Source: Fluviicola sp.
GTDB lineage: Bacteria > Bacteroidota > Bacteroidia > Flavobacteriales_D > Crocinitomicaceae
NCBI RefSeq assembly: GCF_029266855.1
Contig: NZ_JAQSWB010000004.1
Location: 124,001-188,000, forward strand
DNA length: 64,000 bases
Direction: 5' to 3'
Shown: positions 17,610 to 25,974 of the stretch, piece after piece
Position numbering within the stretch: position 1 is the stretch's first letter
Layout: every line of letters begins with the position of its first letter
The notes under the pieces: model-generated
Databases searched by the model: none
Told to the model about the DNA's origin: nothing
What the model saw: only the letters and a program-made list of their open reading frames with translations
Made by a program: the position numbers and the translations under genes

Positions 17610-19346
17610 TTAATTTTCCATTGCTGTAAAAGTTACTACAAACCGAAATACCGGCGTCGGATAATTGAGTTCGTGCTGCTGAGAGAACACCTGCTCTCCT
17701 TTTTGAATTCTCTTGAATTGCTCTTCATCCGGATAAACATACTTCTGCCAGTCATCAGTTGCTCTGACTTTCCAAATGGGATATTTCCAATGATAATATG
17801 CGAGCGCCTGTTCGTAGCTAATTCCCCGGATAAAATCTTCTGATTTCTGATTTTCTATTGGAATGCCCGGAGTAAGTTGAACTAATTCAGGCACAATGAA
17901 ACGTCTGTATTTTTCGTGACCCCGAACACCTGATCCTTGGCTTAACATATTGACATAATCAAGATTCAAATCCATTCCAATGGGTTCCTTGGTAACACTA
18001 TCTTTCTCTGATGTATGTAAGAACTCAAAGTTAAGTCCGTCCAAGTTATATCTCTCTCTATTCTCCAACTTCCCAACAATGGTTTTTGATTTGATATCCA
18101 TTCGATAATACTTGTAAATATCTAATCGGTCGCTGTTACGAACTTCAATTTTCTTAATCTCCTCTTTGTGTTTTTTTAGAATCGAACCATTTTCGGTCAG
18201 TGCGAACACTTCTCGATTTGAAGCTCTTTTATCCGAATTGAATTTAACAAACTTCAAGCAACCCTCATCAAAATAAAGTGGTTTTGACTGAATCAATTTT
18301 GTTGCCTCTTTTGAATCAGGTAGTTCAGCATATAGCACTTCAGTAATAAAAGAATCCCGAACTGCATGCATAAATAGTTGATAGTCGTGCACTGTGATCT
18401 TCCAGTTTGGAGTGTAGTCCTTTGGGGGAACACTGAGAGCACCAGGAGATTTTGCAGTTAATTCACTTACTAGTGGCAAAGTAACCTGGACAAGATAAGG
18501 CAAATGTTTTTTATTCAATTCTTGTTGCAGTTGAAGTTCTTTCCAATGACAAAATGCGTTGGCTTGCATCCCAGTTAATCCAACTGCCGGTTGAGTGGGA
18601 AGCAGCTGATCATAAACCTGACCTAAGACCGAATATTCATCATTAATAGAAGCCGATTGTGCTGCCCAAAAATCTTGGAATAGGATAACTGGAATATTGG
18701 AATGAAAATTTTTCAACTCCCCTTTACTTTTTTGAACAGATTGAATATAGATATATCTTAAATGTCGTTCATCAATATCTTTACGGTGACAGAAACGTTC
18801 ATTTGGGGGTAAATACAAGAAATAGAGAAATGGCAAGAATTCAGGATCTGCATAACTGAATTTAGTTTTCCAGTTAAGATTATATCTTGATCTGTTTTCA
18901 TTCCTATCATCCAGATTAAATTTGAAACTTTTCAATTCAGATTTGCTAACATTAATGAACTTCAATGCTATAGCATCGGATTCTACATCATTGTAAATGT
19001 GTTCTCTCGCTATTGAATCCCGTACCCAATTTTGAAATTCCAGGTATTCCGCGTTGCTTACGTATGTGGATTTTACACAACTCAGTGCAGCATTCGATAA
19101 TGATTGAGCAGGGTTGGGATAATTCCGAAAGAGCATGTATTCGTTCTGATAAACAATACCGGAAGTATCTCCAAATACAGTGGTACTTGATACTGCTTGA
19201 CAAGCTGTATTTGTTTCCATATACTGGCTCTTGGTTCTTGTAGGAACAGGTTGAAAATCTGATCCCAACAACTTTAGGAGTTTTTTTTGTTGCCCATAAG
19301 TCAAGGTAACCGAGAACATGAAAAGAAGTAGCGTGAGCTTATTCAT
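17610..19346 (-). CDS. Secreted protein with two degenerate GldK/SUMF1-like modules
   Basis: 578 residues with a signal peptide (TLTYGQ). Two copies of the same pair of motifs are visible. Module 1 has VSNAEYLEFQNWVRDSIARE (about residue 93) and GMQANAFCHWKELQ (about 255). Module 2 has ITVHDYQLFMHAVRDSFITE (about 312) and SYEQALAYYHWKYP (about 510). These match the start (V(S/T)N.EY..F..WVRDSIARE) and the middle (A.AFC.W) of the formylglycine-generating-enzyme fold in the gliding/T9SS lipoproteins GldK and GldJ. The usual YRLPTEAEWE stretch is eroded, and there is no lipobox. Last gene of the deoC-linked run. Function unknown. Confidence 0.6.
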   Translation of the reverse strand: MNKLTLLLFMFSVTLTYGQQKKLLKLLGSDFQPVPTRTKSQYMETNTACQAVSSTTVFGDTSGIVYQNEYMLFRNYPNPAQSLSNAALSCVKSTYVSNAEYLEFQNWVRDSIAREHIYNDVESDAIALKFINVSKSELKSFKFNLDDRNENRSRYNLNWKTKFSYADPEFLPFLYFLYLPPNERFCHRKDIDERHLRYIYIQSVQKSKGELKNFHSNIPVILFQDFWAAQSASINDEYSVLGQVYDQLLPTQPAVGLTGMQANAFCHWKELQLQQELNKKHLPYLVQVTLPLVSELTAKSPGALSVPPKDYTPNWKITVHDYQLFMHAVRDSFITEVLYAELPDSKEATKLIQSKPLYFDEGCLKFVKFNSDKRASNREVFALTENGSILKKHKEEIKKIEVRNSDRLDIYKYYRMDIKSKTIVGKLENRERYNLDGLNFEFLHTSEKDSVTKEPIGMDLNLDYVNMLSQGSGVRGHEKYRRFIVPELVQLTPGIPIENQKSEDFIRGISYEQALAYYHWKYPIWKVRATDDWQKYVYPDEEQFKRIQKGEQVFSQQHELNYPTPVFRFVVTFTAMEN

Positions 19347-19376
19347 AAGTTGATATTTTCCTTATATGTCTGTTTT

Positions 19377-19811
19377 TCAAAAAGGTCCCCTAAAGAATGA
19401 TCCTCTTCCTCCTCTTCCCCCTCTAAGCACTCGTGCACCCTGAGTTTTATTTGCTAAAAACATGAAGACCAATCCACCAATCAAAATATAAAATGCGCTG
19501 GTGTAGTACGCTCCAAAAATTTCCCGTTCCCAATAGAAATAGAAAACAACAAGGTGCAAAACGGCAATTCCTAAGGTTGGAAAATAAGATATTCGCTGCA
19601 GTTTTTTGATTTTCTTCCAGGTATTCTCCCTGGTAATGTCAATTAATTCCTGTTCGTATAAATTTGCCTTTTCGAGTAGGTCCATGGACCTCAATTTATG
19701 GAAACAGGCACTGTATCGGCTGTAATAAAAGCTGAAATAGCTAAAATGAATTACTACCCAAATAGCATTGAAACCCAAAACAGCATCTTCTATCTGCTGA
19801 GTAATGATCAT
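19377..19811 (-). CDS. Small membrane protein with RGG-rich tail
   Basis: 144 residues with three hydrophobic stretches: about residues 14-32, 72-92 and 103-119. A charged helix (about 40-68) separates the first two. The last ~20 residues are glycine/arginine-rich (VLRGGRGGRGSFFRG), an RGG-box-like tail unusual for a bacterial membrane protein. It starts 12 bp after the truncated aldehyde dehydrogenase and ends 30 bp before the GldK-like gene, so it is probably cotranscribed with both. No family recognised. Confidence 0.68.
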   Translation of the reverse strand: MIITQQIEDAVLGFNAIWVVIHFSYFSFYYSRYSACFHKLRSMDLLEKANLYEQELIDITRENTWKKIKKLQRISYFPTLGIAVLHLVVFYFYWEREIFGAYYTSAFYILIGGLVFMFLANKTQGARVLRGGRGGRGSFFRGPF

Positions 19812-19823
19812 TTTATCCCGGGT

Positions 19824-20705
19824 TTAGTAATTGCTTGTCGCCCCACCCACATTCTCAATCGGGTGCCAGGTTGTTTTTAGCTCCTGCAAGTCAGTTATGT
19901 AATACGGATTTTCATCTGTTGCTTTGGTAAAATCATTCGCATAAACAAATACACGCTTCACGTTGCAGTCTGCCCCTGTTTCAATGGCCAAAGCATGTTC
20001 TTTATTTCCACCGGCGTAAATTACCGCATTCACATCCATGTGGCTGTGGAATTGTTCCACCAGTTCCTTTTCAGTTCCCGTCAGGATATTGACTACCCCG
20101 GCTGTTAAATCCGAAGTTGCAAGCACTTCAGCAAAGGTAATAGCACACAAAGGCAAATTCTCCGAAGCCAAAACAATGCAGGTATTTCCTCCCGCAATTA
20201 CAGGTAAAATAGTTGACACCAAGCCAATCAAGCCGTTTGTTTGTGGAGCGATAATTCCCACAACTCCCATTGGTTCCAAAGCCGAGAAATTGAAATGACT
20301 GCTTGCCACCGGATTCACCGAACTGAAAACCTGCTGGTATTTGTCGCACCATCCTGCATAATAAACGCATCGATCAATCGCCAATTCCACTTCCTGCTTC
20401 GCTTTTGCTTCTGTACTTCCTTGTTTTACCAATTCTTCCACAAACTGGGTCTTACGGCCTTCCAGCATTTCTGCAATTCGGTATAAGATCTGTCCGCGGT
20501 TAAATGCTGTTTTCTCGGACCAGGATCCAAAAGCCTTTCGCGCTGCTACTACTGCATTTCTAAAATCTTTCCGCGATGACAAACACATATTCGCCAAAGG
20601 CTGACCTTTCTTATCCAAGGGAGTGTAATACCTTCCGGATTCCGTTCTTGGGAATTGTCCGCCGATGAAGATCTTGTATGTTTTTAGTATTTCCAATCTT
20701 GACAT
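19824..20705 (-). CDS. Aldehyde dehydrogenase-like protein lacking the catalytic domain
   Basis: 293 residues that align with the N-terminal, NAD-binding part of aldehyde dehydrogenases (GVVGIIAPQTNGLIG, AGVVNILTG, VNAVIYAGG). Where the full enzyme next door has the catalytic-base motif LELGGKS, this one has VKRVFVYAND. It then ends in a unique tail, without the GQxCC nucleophile domain. The frame is clean, with no stop or frameshift, and no remnant of the missing half lies downstream. So it looks like a maintained shortened paralogue and not a fresh pseudogene. It may form mixed oligomers with the full-length enzyme or only bind nucleotide (inference). Confidence 0.8.
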   Translation of the reverse strand: MSRLEILKTYKIFIGGQFPRTESGRYYTPLDKKGQPLANMCLSSRKDFRNAVVAARKAFGSWSEKTAFNRGQILYRIAEMLEGRKTQFVEELVKQGSTEAKAKQEVELAIDRCVYYAGWCDKYQQVFSSVNPVASSHFNFSALEPMGVVGIIAPQTNGLIGLVSTILPVIAGGNTCIVLASENLPLCAITFAEVLATSDLTAGVVNILTGTEKELVEQFHSHMDVNAVIYAGGNKEHALAIETGADCNVKRVFVYANDFTKATDENPYYITDLQELKTTWHPIENVGGATSNY

Positions 20706-20769
20706 AATTTATAGAATCTCGTTTTTCCTCCCTCTTTTATCTCCCTCCGAAGGGAGAGATCCAATCCGC

Positions 20770-20801
20770 TTCCCCCTTTGGAGGGGGACTGAGGGGGAGG
20801 A
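20770..20801 (+). repeat. 32-bp repeat, left copy flanking aldehyde dehydrogenase
   Basis: G/C-tract repeat containing the hairpin CCCCCTTTGGAGGGGG and then ACTGAGGGGGAGGA. An inverted copy with about two mismatches is at 22311-22342. A related shorter hairpin, CTCCCTCCGAAGGGAG, lies just left at 20741-20756. Confidence 0.8.
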
Positions 20802-20824
20802 TTTCCCCAATTTATATGCAATAA

Positions 20825-22309
20825 TTATCGTTCTATTTTCAAATAAGCTCCCAATCCCTGTAAACCTCCTTCACGACCAAATCCGCTTTCTTTGTAACCG
20901 CCAAAAGGTGAAGTCGGGTCGAATTTATTGTAGGTATTCGCCCAAATAACTCCGGCACGCAATTTCGAGGTCATATTGAAGATGCGGGATCCTTTGTCTG
21001 TCCAAACACCGGCTGCCAGTCCATAAGGTGAATTATTTGCTTTTTGAATCACCTCATCGATTGTACGGAATGTTTGAATCGTAAGAACCGGGCCGAAGAT
21101 TTCCTCCTGGGCAATTCTGCTTGATTGTGCCACATCTGTAAATAATGTCGGTCGAACAAAATATCCTTTTTTTGGAAGCTCACACGAACTTTCGTACATA
21201 CTTGCTCCTTCGTCTTTACCAATTTTAATATATTTCCGGATTGTCTCCAGTTGTTCTTTGGAATTGATTGCCCCAATATCCGTATTCTTATCAAGCGGGT
21301 CGCCGACATACAAAGTATCCAAACGGTCCTTCAATTTCTGAATCACCTCATCTGCAACAGATTCCTGTACGAACAAACGCGAACCTGCGCAACAAACGTG
21401 ACCCTGGTTAAAGAAAATCCCATTTACGATTCCTTCTACTGCCTGGTCAATCGGTGCATCTTCAAAAATGATATTTGCCGATTTACCACCTAATTCCAAG
21501 GTTAATTTCTTTCCGGTTCCGGCAACCGCTTTTTGGATAATCTTTCCGACGTTGGTAGAACCTGTGAAAGCAATTTTATTGATGTCCGGATGATTGACAA
21601 TTGCCGCACCCGTATCTCCGTAACCTGTGAGGATATTCACTACCCCAGCCGGCAAACCTGATTCGTGAATGATCTCGGCCAAGAGCATGGCTGTGAGCGG
21701 TGTTGTTTCTGCCGGTTTTAAAACGACCGTATTTCCTGCTGCCAAAGCCGGGGCAATTTTCCAGGCAGCCATCAGGAGCGGGAAATTCCATGGAATAATT
21801 TGTCCGGTAACACCCAAAGCACTTACATTTCTGTTTGGAAATGCGTATTCAAGTTTATCCGCCCAACCTGCATAATAGAAAAAATGATTGCAAGCCAGCG
21901 GCACATCCACATCGCGGGACTCACGGATGGTTTTCCCTGCGTCCAAGGTTTCTACCACAGCCAATTCACGGGCTTTTTCCTGCATGAGGCGGGCGATGCG
22001 GTAAATGTATTTCCCTCGTTCTTTCGCCGATAATTTGGACCAAACGTTTTCGTATGCTTTGCGGGCAGCTTTCACAGCCTTATCCACATCGCTTTCATCA
22101 GCATGTGCTACTTCCGCAAGCACTTTTTCCGTAGCCGGGTTTGTCGTTTGAAAATACTTCCCGGAATTCGGTGCAACAAACTCCCCGTCGATGTACAAAT
22201 CGTAACGTTCCTTCAGTTTCACATGACCAGTACTTTCCGGACTTGGGCTGTAATCCCATCCACCATTGAAGTCGAAAGCTTCGGTTTTTTTATGTTTATG
22301 TTTTGACAT
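20825..22309 (-). CDS. NAD(P)-dependent aldehyde dehydrogenase
   Basis: 494-residue full-length enzyme. All key elements are present: PWNFPLLMAAWKIAPALAAG (cofactor and oxyanion asparagine), FTGSTNVG, the general base in LELGGKS (about residue 262), the nucleophile in NQGHVCCAGSRLF (about residue 297), and EEIFGPVL. It lies directly after deoC on the same strand and would oxidise an aldehyde such as acetaldehyde from deoxyribose-5-phosphate cleavage; this substrate is inferred from context. The gene is exactly bracketed by inverted 32-bp repeats. Confidence 0.93.
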   Translation of the reverse strand: MSKHKHKKTEAFDFNGGWDYSPSPESTGHVKLKERYDLYIDGEFVAPNSGKYFQTTNPATEKVLAEVAHADESDVDKAVKAARKAYENVWSKLSAKERGKYIYRIARLMQEKARELAVVETLDAGKTIRESRDVDVPLACNHFFYYAGWADKLEYAFPNRNVSALGVTGQIIPWNFPLLMAAWKIAPALAAGNTVVLKPAETTPLTAMLLAEIIHESGLPAGVVNILTGYGDTGAAIVNHPDINKIAFTGSTNVGKIIQKAVAGTGKKLTLELGGKSANIIFEDAPIDQAVEGIVNGIFFNQGHVCCAGSRLFVQESVADEVIQKLKDRLDTLYVGDPLDKNTDIGAINSKEQLETIRKYIKIGKDEGASMYESSCELPKKGYFVRPTLFTDVAQSSRIAQEEIFGPVLTIQTFRTIDEVIQKANNSPYGLAAGVWTDKGSRIFNMTSKLRAGVIWANTYNKFDPTSPFGGYKESGFGREGGLQGLGAYLKIER

Positions 22310-22310
22310 A

Positions 22311-22342
22311 TCCTCCCCCTTAGTCCCCCTCCGAAGGGGGAA
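22311..22342 (-). repeat. 32-bp repeat, right (inverted) copy
   Basis: Inverted copy of the repeat at 20770-20801 (core CCCCCTTCGGAGGGGG on this strand). It occupies nearly all of the spacer between deoC and the aldehyde dehydrogenase gene. Confidence 0.8.
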
Positions 22343-22347
22343 ATAAA

Positions 22348-23268
22348 TTAATCAATAGAAAAATAATCAGCACTTTGATAATGCCCTGTTTCCTGTTTCA
22401 CCAATTGCATCAGCACATCGTTTGCCAGGGAACTTGCTCCGAAGCGGAACCATTCGTTGTTCAACCACTCGTTCCCAAGGGTTTCTTTCACCATCACCAA
22501 ATTATGCAGTGCCAATTTTGAAGATGAAATTCCACCGGCAGGTTTCATTCCCACCTTCACTCCCGTTTTACGGTAAAAATCCTTGATCGCGCACAACATG
22601 GTATAAGTTACCTGCATGGTTGCAGCGGGCTGAATTTTACCGGTTGATGTTTTAATGAAATCCGCACCTGCATACATGGCAATATCACTTGCCCTGCGCA
22701 CCTGGTCCAAAGATGCCAATTCACCGGTTTCAAAGATCACTTTCAACCGTGCTTTGCCGCAAGCCTCTTTGATAGCTGCAATTTCATCAAAGACAAAATT
22801 GTAATCCCCGGATAAAAATTTACCGCGGGAAATGACCATATCTATTTCATCAGCACCATTATCTACTGCAAATTTAGTGTCAAGCAGCTTGATCTCCATT
22901 GTCGACTGTCCGCTGGGAAAAGCCGTAGAAACCGATGCCACTTTAATGCCCGAATTACCCAGTGCCTTTTTGGCTTCCGCAACCATCGTCGGATAAACAC
23001 AAATTGCAGCCACTGTCGGTAATCCTTCCTGAAGATCATGTAAGTGCTGAGCTTTATAGCAGAGTTGGCGTACTTTTCCGGGTGTATCTTTCCCTTCCAG
23101 GGTGGTTAAGTCAATCATATTCAATACAAGTTTCAAGCCCTGAACTTTTGATTCGTTCTTGATACTTCTTGTTTGAAACCTGGCTACCCGTTCTTCCACT
23201 CCAACTTTATCAACTGTCGGAGAAAGTTTGAAATCAGGTATATTCTTGAATGTTTTGTTTCTATTCAT
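22348..23268 (-). CDS. deoC: Deoxyribose-phosphate aldolase
   Basis: 306 residues from the ATG at 23268; the track's start at 23292 is a TTG upstream. It cleaves 2-deoxyribose-5-phosphate to acetaldehyde and glyceraldehyde-3-phosphate in deoxynucleoside breakdown. Visible active-site segments are DEIDMVIS (aspartate), LKVIFETGEL, the Schiff-base lysine in DFIKTSTGK, and KPAGGI (second lysine). It is longer than the E. coli enzyme by an N-terminal extension of about 40 residues, as in other TIM-barrel DeoC proteins of this phylum. First gene of a same-strand run with two aldehyde dehydrogenases. Confidence 0.94.
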   Translation of the reverse strand: MNRNKTFKNIPDFKLSPTVDKVGVEERVARFQTRSIKNESKVQGLKLVLNMIDLTTLEGKDTPGKVRQLCYKAQHLHDLQEGLPTVAAICVYPTMVAEAKKALGNSGIKVASVSTAFPSGQSTMEIKLLDTKFAVDNGADEIDMVISRGKFLSGDYNFVFDEIAAIKEACGKARLKVIFETGELASLDQVRRASDIAMYAGADFIKTSTGKIQPAATMQVTYTMLCAIKDFYRKTGVKVGMKPAGGISSSKLALHNLVMVKETLGNEWLNNEWFRFGASSLANDVLMQLVKQETGHYQSADYFSID

Positions 23269-23396
23269 GTAATATGAATGTGATTTATTCAAAGATACAG
23301 ATAGGAAATTAACTGGCGATTAAATTTGAGCAAGAAATGGTACTAAAAGGAATTAGCCTACCTACTAAACATATTTTGAATCATACTGCTTTTCTG

Positions 23397-23530
23397 TTTC
23401 ACCACAAATGCACAAATTATTAGCTCGGCTACCGCACTCGCTTTTTATGCAAAAGTAAATGGTTAATCTCTATTCACATGGGCAGAGGCGACTGGTAAGC
23501 GCCTCAAATATCTGCGCATTTGTGGTGAAA
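23397..23530. repeat. 134-bp element with ~20-bp terminal inverted repeats
   Basis: The deoC-cysQ spacer (about 350 bp) contains no gene. It holds a segment bounded by TTTCACCACAAATGCACAAAT and its near-exact inverse, with an internal hairpin GAGGCG/CGCCTC around ACTGGTAAG. The minus-strand reading of its right end matches the repeat at 34224-34265 for about 36 positions. Confidence 0.7.
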
Positions 23531-23617
23531 AAATGGTGCTGGTTATGTAATGTAGTTAATTTTCACTTTCAACTAAATTTAGCTTCAATGTTTCCCTTTT
23601 CTCACTACTTTTAACCG

Positions 23618-24436
23618 ATGATTATCTCAGAGATCCGGACTTTTATACCTCTTGTTCTTAAAGCTTGTATTGAAGCCTCAGAAGCTATTATGCATATTTA
23701 TAAAACAGGTTTTGATCCTTCGATGAAAGCAGACGGAAGCCCTGTCACCCAAGCCGATCTTCTGTCCAATTCAATTATCAAAAGTACGCTTGAAAAAACA
23801 GGGATTCCTACGATCATGGAGGAAAGTATTAACTCTCCCTTTGAAATTAGAAAATCGTGGGATACCGTTTGGATTGTTGATCCACTGGACGGGACAAAAG
23901 AATTTATCCGAAAAAACGGGGAATTTGCCATTTGCATTGCACTTGTTCATCAGAATCAAGCCGTATTGGGATTCATTGTTTCCCCGGCAACACAGGAAAT
24001 TATCTTTGGCGGAAAAGATATCCCTGTTAATTTACTGGGTTTTAATGATCTTGAAAAAACTGAAAACTGGAAAGTAATTTCTCCTAAAACAGAAATCAAC
24101 AAACCCTTCAAGATTGCCGGAAGCAGATCACATTATTCAGGAAATGATCTCCAATTCAACCAATCCATGCAGGAACTTTTCGGAGAAGTGGAATTCATCA
24201 AAAAAGGAAGTGCTTTAAAATTTTTCGACTTAGCTTTGGGAAAAGCAGATGTTTATCCGAGATTTGCACCGACAATGGAATGGGATATTGCCGCCGGACA
24301 AGCAATCATAGAAGCTCTGGGCGGAACGGTCGTACATGCCGAAACGGGGCAGGCGCTTGTTTACAATAAAGAAAACTTATACAATCCTTATTTCATAGTG
24401 AAAACAAAAGCTGTCATTGACCGATTGAATAAATGA
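23618..24436 (+). CDS. cysQ: 3'(2'),5'-bisphosphate nucleotidase CysQ
   Basis: 272-residue Mg-dependent, lithium-sensitive phosphatase of the inositol monophosphatase superfamily. Metal-binding motifs: MEESI (about residue 67), WIVDPLDGTKEFI (about 86-98), and the C-terminal WDIAAGQAIIEALGG (about 222). It removes the 3'-phosphate of PAP formed in sulfate assimilation or sulfotransfer. It overlaps the next gene by 4 bp, so it leads an operon with two outer-membrane proteins. No cysDN or cysC genes are in the window. Confidence 0.93.
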   Translation: MIISEIRTFIPLVLKACIEASEAIMHIYKTGFDPSMKADGSPVTQADLLSNSIIKSTLEKTGIPTIMEESINSPFEIRKSWDTVWIVDPLDGTKEFIRKNGEFAICIALVHQNQAVLGFIVSPATQEIIFGGKDIPVNLLGFNDLEKTENWKVISPKTEINKPFKIAGSRSHYSGNDLQFNQSMQELFGEVEFIKKGSALKFFDLALGKADVYPRFAPTMEWDIAAGQAIIEALGGTVVHAETGQALVYNKENLYNPYFIVKTKAVIDRLNK

Positions 24437-25974
24437 AACTACTTTTAAATATCTATTTTTCATTCTTTCTGGTTTCCATAATTTATGGACAGCAATACCG
24501 TGTTTTACCCATCGAATCTTACTTCAAAGATATTTCTTTCTTCACTGACTCATCTTTTGCACCGATTTTTCCGGTAAGCGACAAGCAGGTCAATTATTAC
24601 AATACGACAAAAGAACAAAAGCTGCGTTATTCAAGCGTCGGACACTATATCTATCAACGCGAAATCATTCAGCTCATTAAAAAAGAAGGTGCCATTTGGG
24701 TAAGTCCGATCTTAGATATTCAAATGGGTGCAGAACGCGGAGACACAAGTATGCGGCAATATTTGAATGTCCGTGGACTCCGGATAGAAGGCAGCATGAA
24801 AGACAAAGTGTTTTTCTCCGGGTCTTTTTATGAAAATCAAGCGATTCTTCCGTATTACGTTCAGCAATATGCTACAAACAGGGGGGAATTTTATCCGAAT
24901 AGTTCAGATTCCGGCTACTACCAGGTCAATGCAGTGATTCCCGGAGGTGCACGTACAAAACCATTTAAGACCAATGGATTTGATTACGCTTATGCGACAG
25001 GAATGTTACAATGGCAAGTTTTAAAAAATTTATCCGTTTCAGCGGGGAATAATCCGATTTTTGTCGGTAGTGGTTACCGTTCGGTAATTTATTCCGATAA
25101 TTCGCTTCCAACAATGAACTTCCGGGTGAATTATACATTAGGTAAAAAATGGAACTTCCAACTGATCCGCATGCAAGGGCTAAACATGCTCCGAATTCCA
25201 TATGCAACAAACGGTGAAGCATTGTATGAACGAAAAGCCTTAAGTATCGGATCCATCTATTTCCAGCCGACCGAACATCTTCGAATAGGGTTGATTGAGG
25301 GAGGAACCTGGACCCGAGGAGATTCTATCCAGAAACAAGCGGTTGAAGGTGGATTTTATATTCCGATTCCGGGGGCTGCAACAATCCAGGAAGGAATCAA
25401 TGGAAAAAGCTATGCTTATTTAGGCCTGGATCTGAACTGGAGAATCTGGAAAATCCTTTTATACGGACAATACGGAAGAAACCTGTATTCCAAATCCAGT
25501 GATGTCGGTCAGATCGGGATTCGTTACTGGCCATTCAAATCTCCCAACTACCTGGTCCACCTGGAGTACAACCACACCTCTTCAAACGCCTACAGATCTT
25601 CCAATCCACGGATCAACTACAGCAATTTCAATCTTCCGATCGGACACCCGATGGGAGCCGGGGTAGATGAAGTGATCCTGAGACTTCGTGCAGAATGGAA
25701 TCATTTATTTATCAGTTCATCCACCAACTTCTACCTCAGTCAGTCCGATAATTACAGACAGTTGTTGCCAGTATATGAACTGCATTCAGGTACGATTCAG
25801 CAAGTATTTTATGAAAACCTGGAATTCGGATATAACTTCAATCACATTTACGGATTAGAAATCTTCGGCGCTGCAAAACTACGCCTGGTTAATCATCCGC
25901 TGCAAAACGGACAATCTTATTGGTTCAATGTAGGAATTCGAACAGCACTTAATAATCATTATTTCGACTTCTGA
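24433..25974 (+). CDS. Wzi/RemB-like outer-membrane protein 1
   Basis: 513 residues with a signal peptide (SIIYGQ) and many amphipathic beta strands ending in aromatic residues, so a large outer-membrane barrel. The segment SVSAGNNPIFVGSGYRSVIYSDNS and NLPIGHPMGAGVDEVIL recall the capsule-assembly Wzi family and the related gliding protein RemB of Flavobacterium. It is paralogous to the next gene, which has the same two motifs in the same order. Probably surface polysaccharide attachment or motility-linked; the exact role is unknown. Confidence 0.7.
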   Translation: MKLLLNIYFSFFLVSIIYGQQYRVLPIESYFKDISFFTDSSFAPIFPVSDKQVNYYNTTKEQKLRYSSVGHYIYQREIIQLIKKEGAIWVSPILDIQMGAERGDTSMRQYLNVRGLRIEGSMKDKVFFSGSFYENQAILPYYVQQYATNRGEFYPNSSDSGYYQVNAVIPGGARTKPFKTNGFDYAYATGMLQWQVLKNLSVSAGNNPIFVGSGYRSVIYSDNSLPTMNFRVNYTLGKKWNFQLIRMQGLNMLRIPYATNGEALYERKALSIGSIYFQPTEHLRIGLIEGGTWTRGDSIQKQAVEGGFYIPIPGAATIQEGINGKSYAYLGLDLNWRIWKILLYGQYGRNLYSKSSDVGQIGIRYWPFKSPNYLVHLEYNHTSSNAYRSSNPRINYSNFNLPIGHPMGAGVDEVILRLRAEWNHLFISSSTNFYLSQSDNYRQLLPVYELHSGTIQQVFYENLEFGYNFNHIYGLEIFGAAKLRLVNHPLQNGQSYWFNVGIRTALNNHYFDF

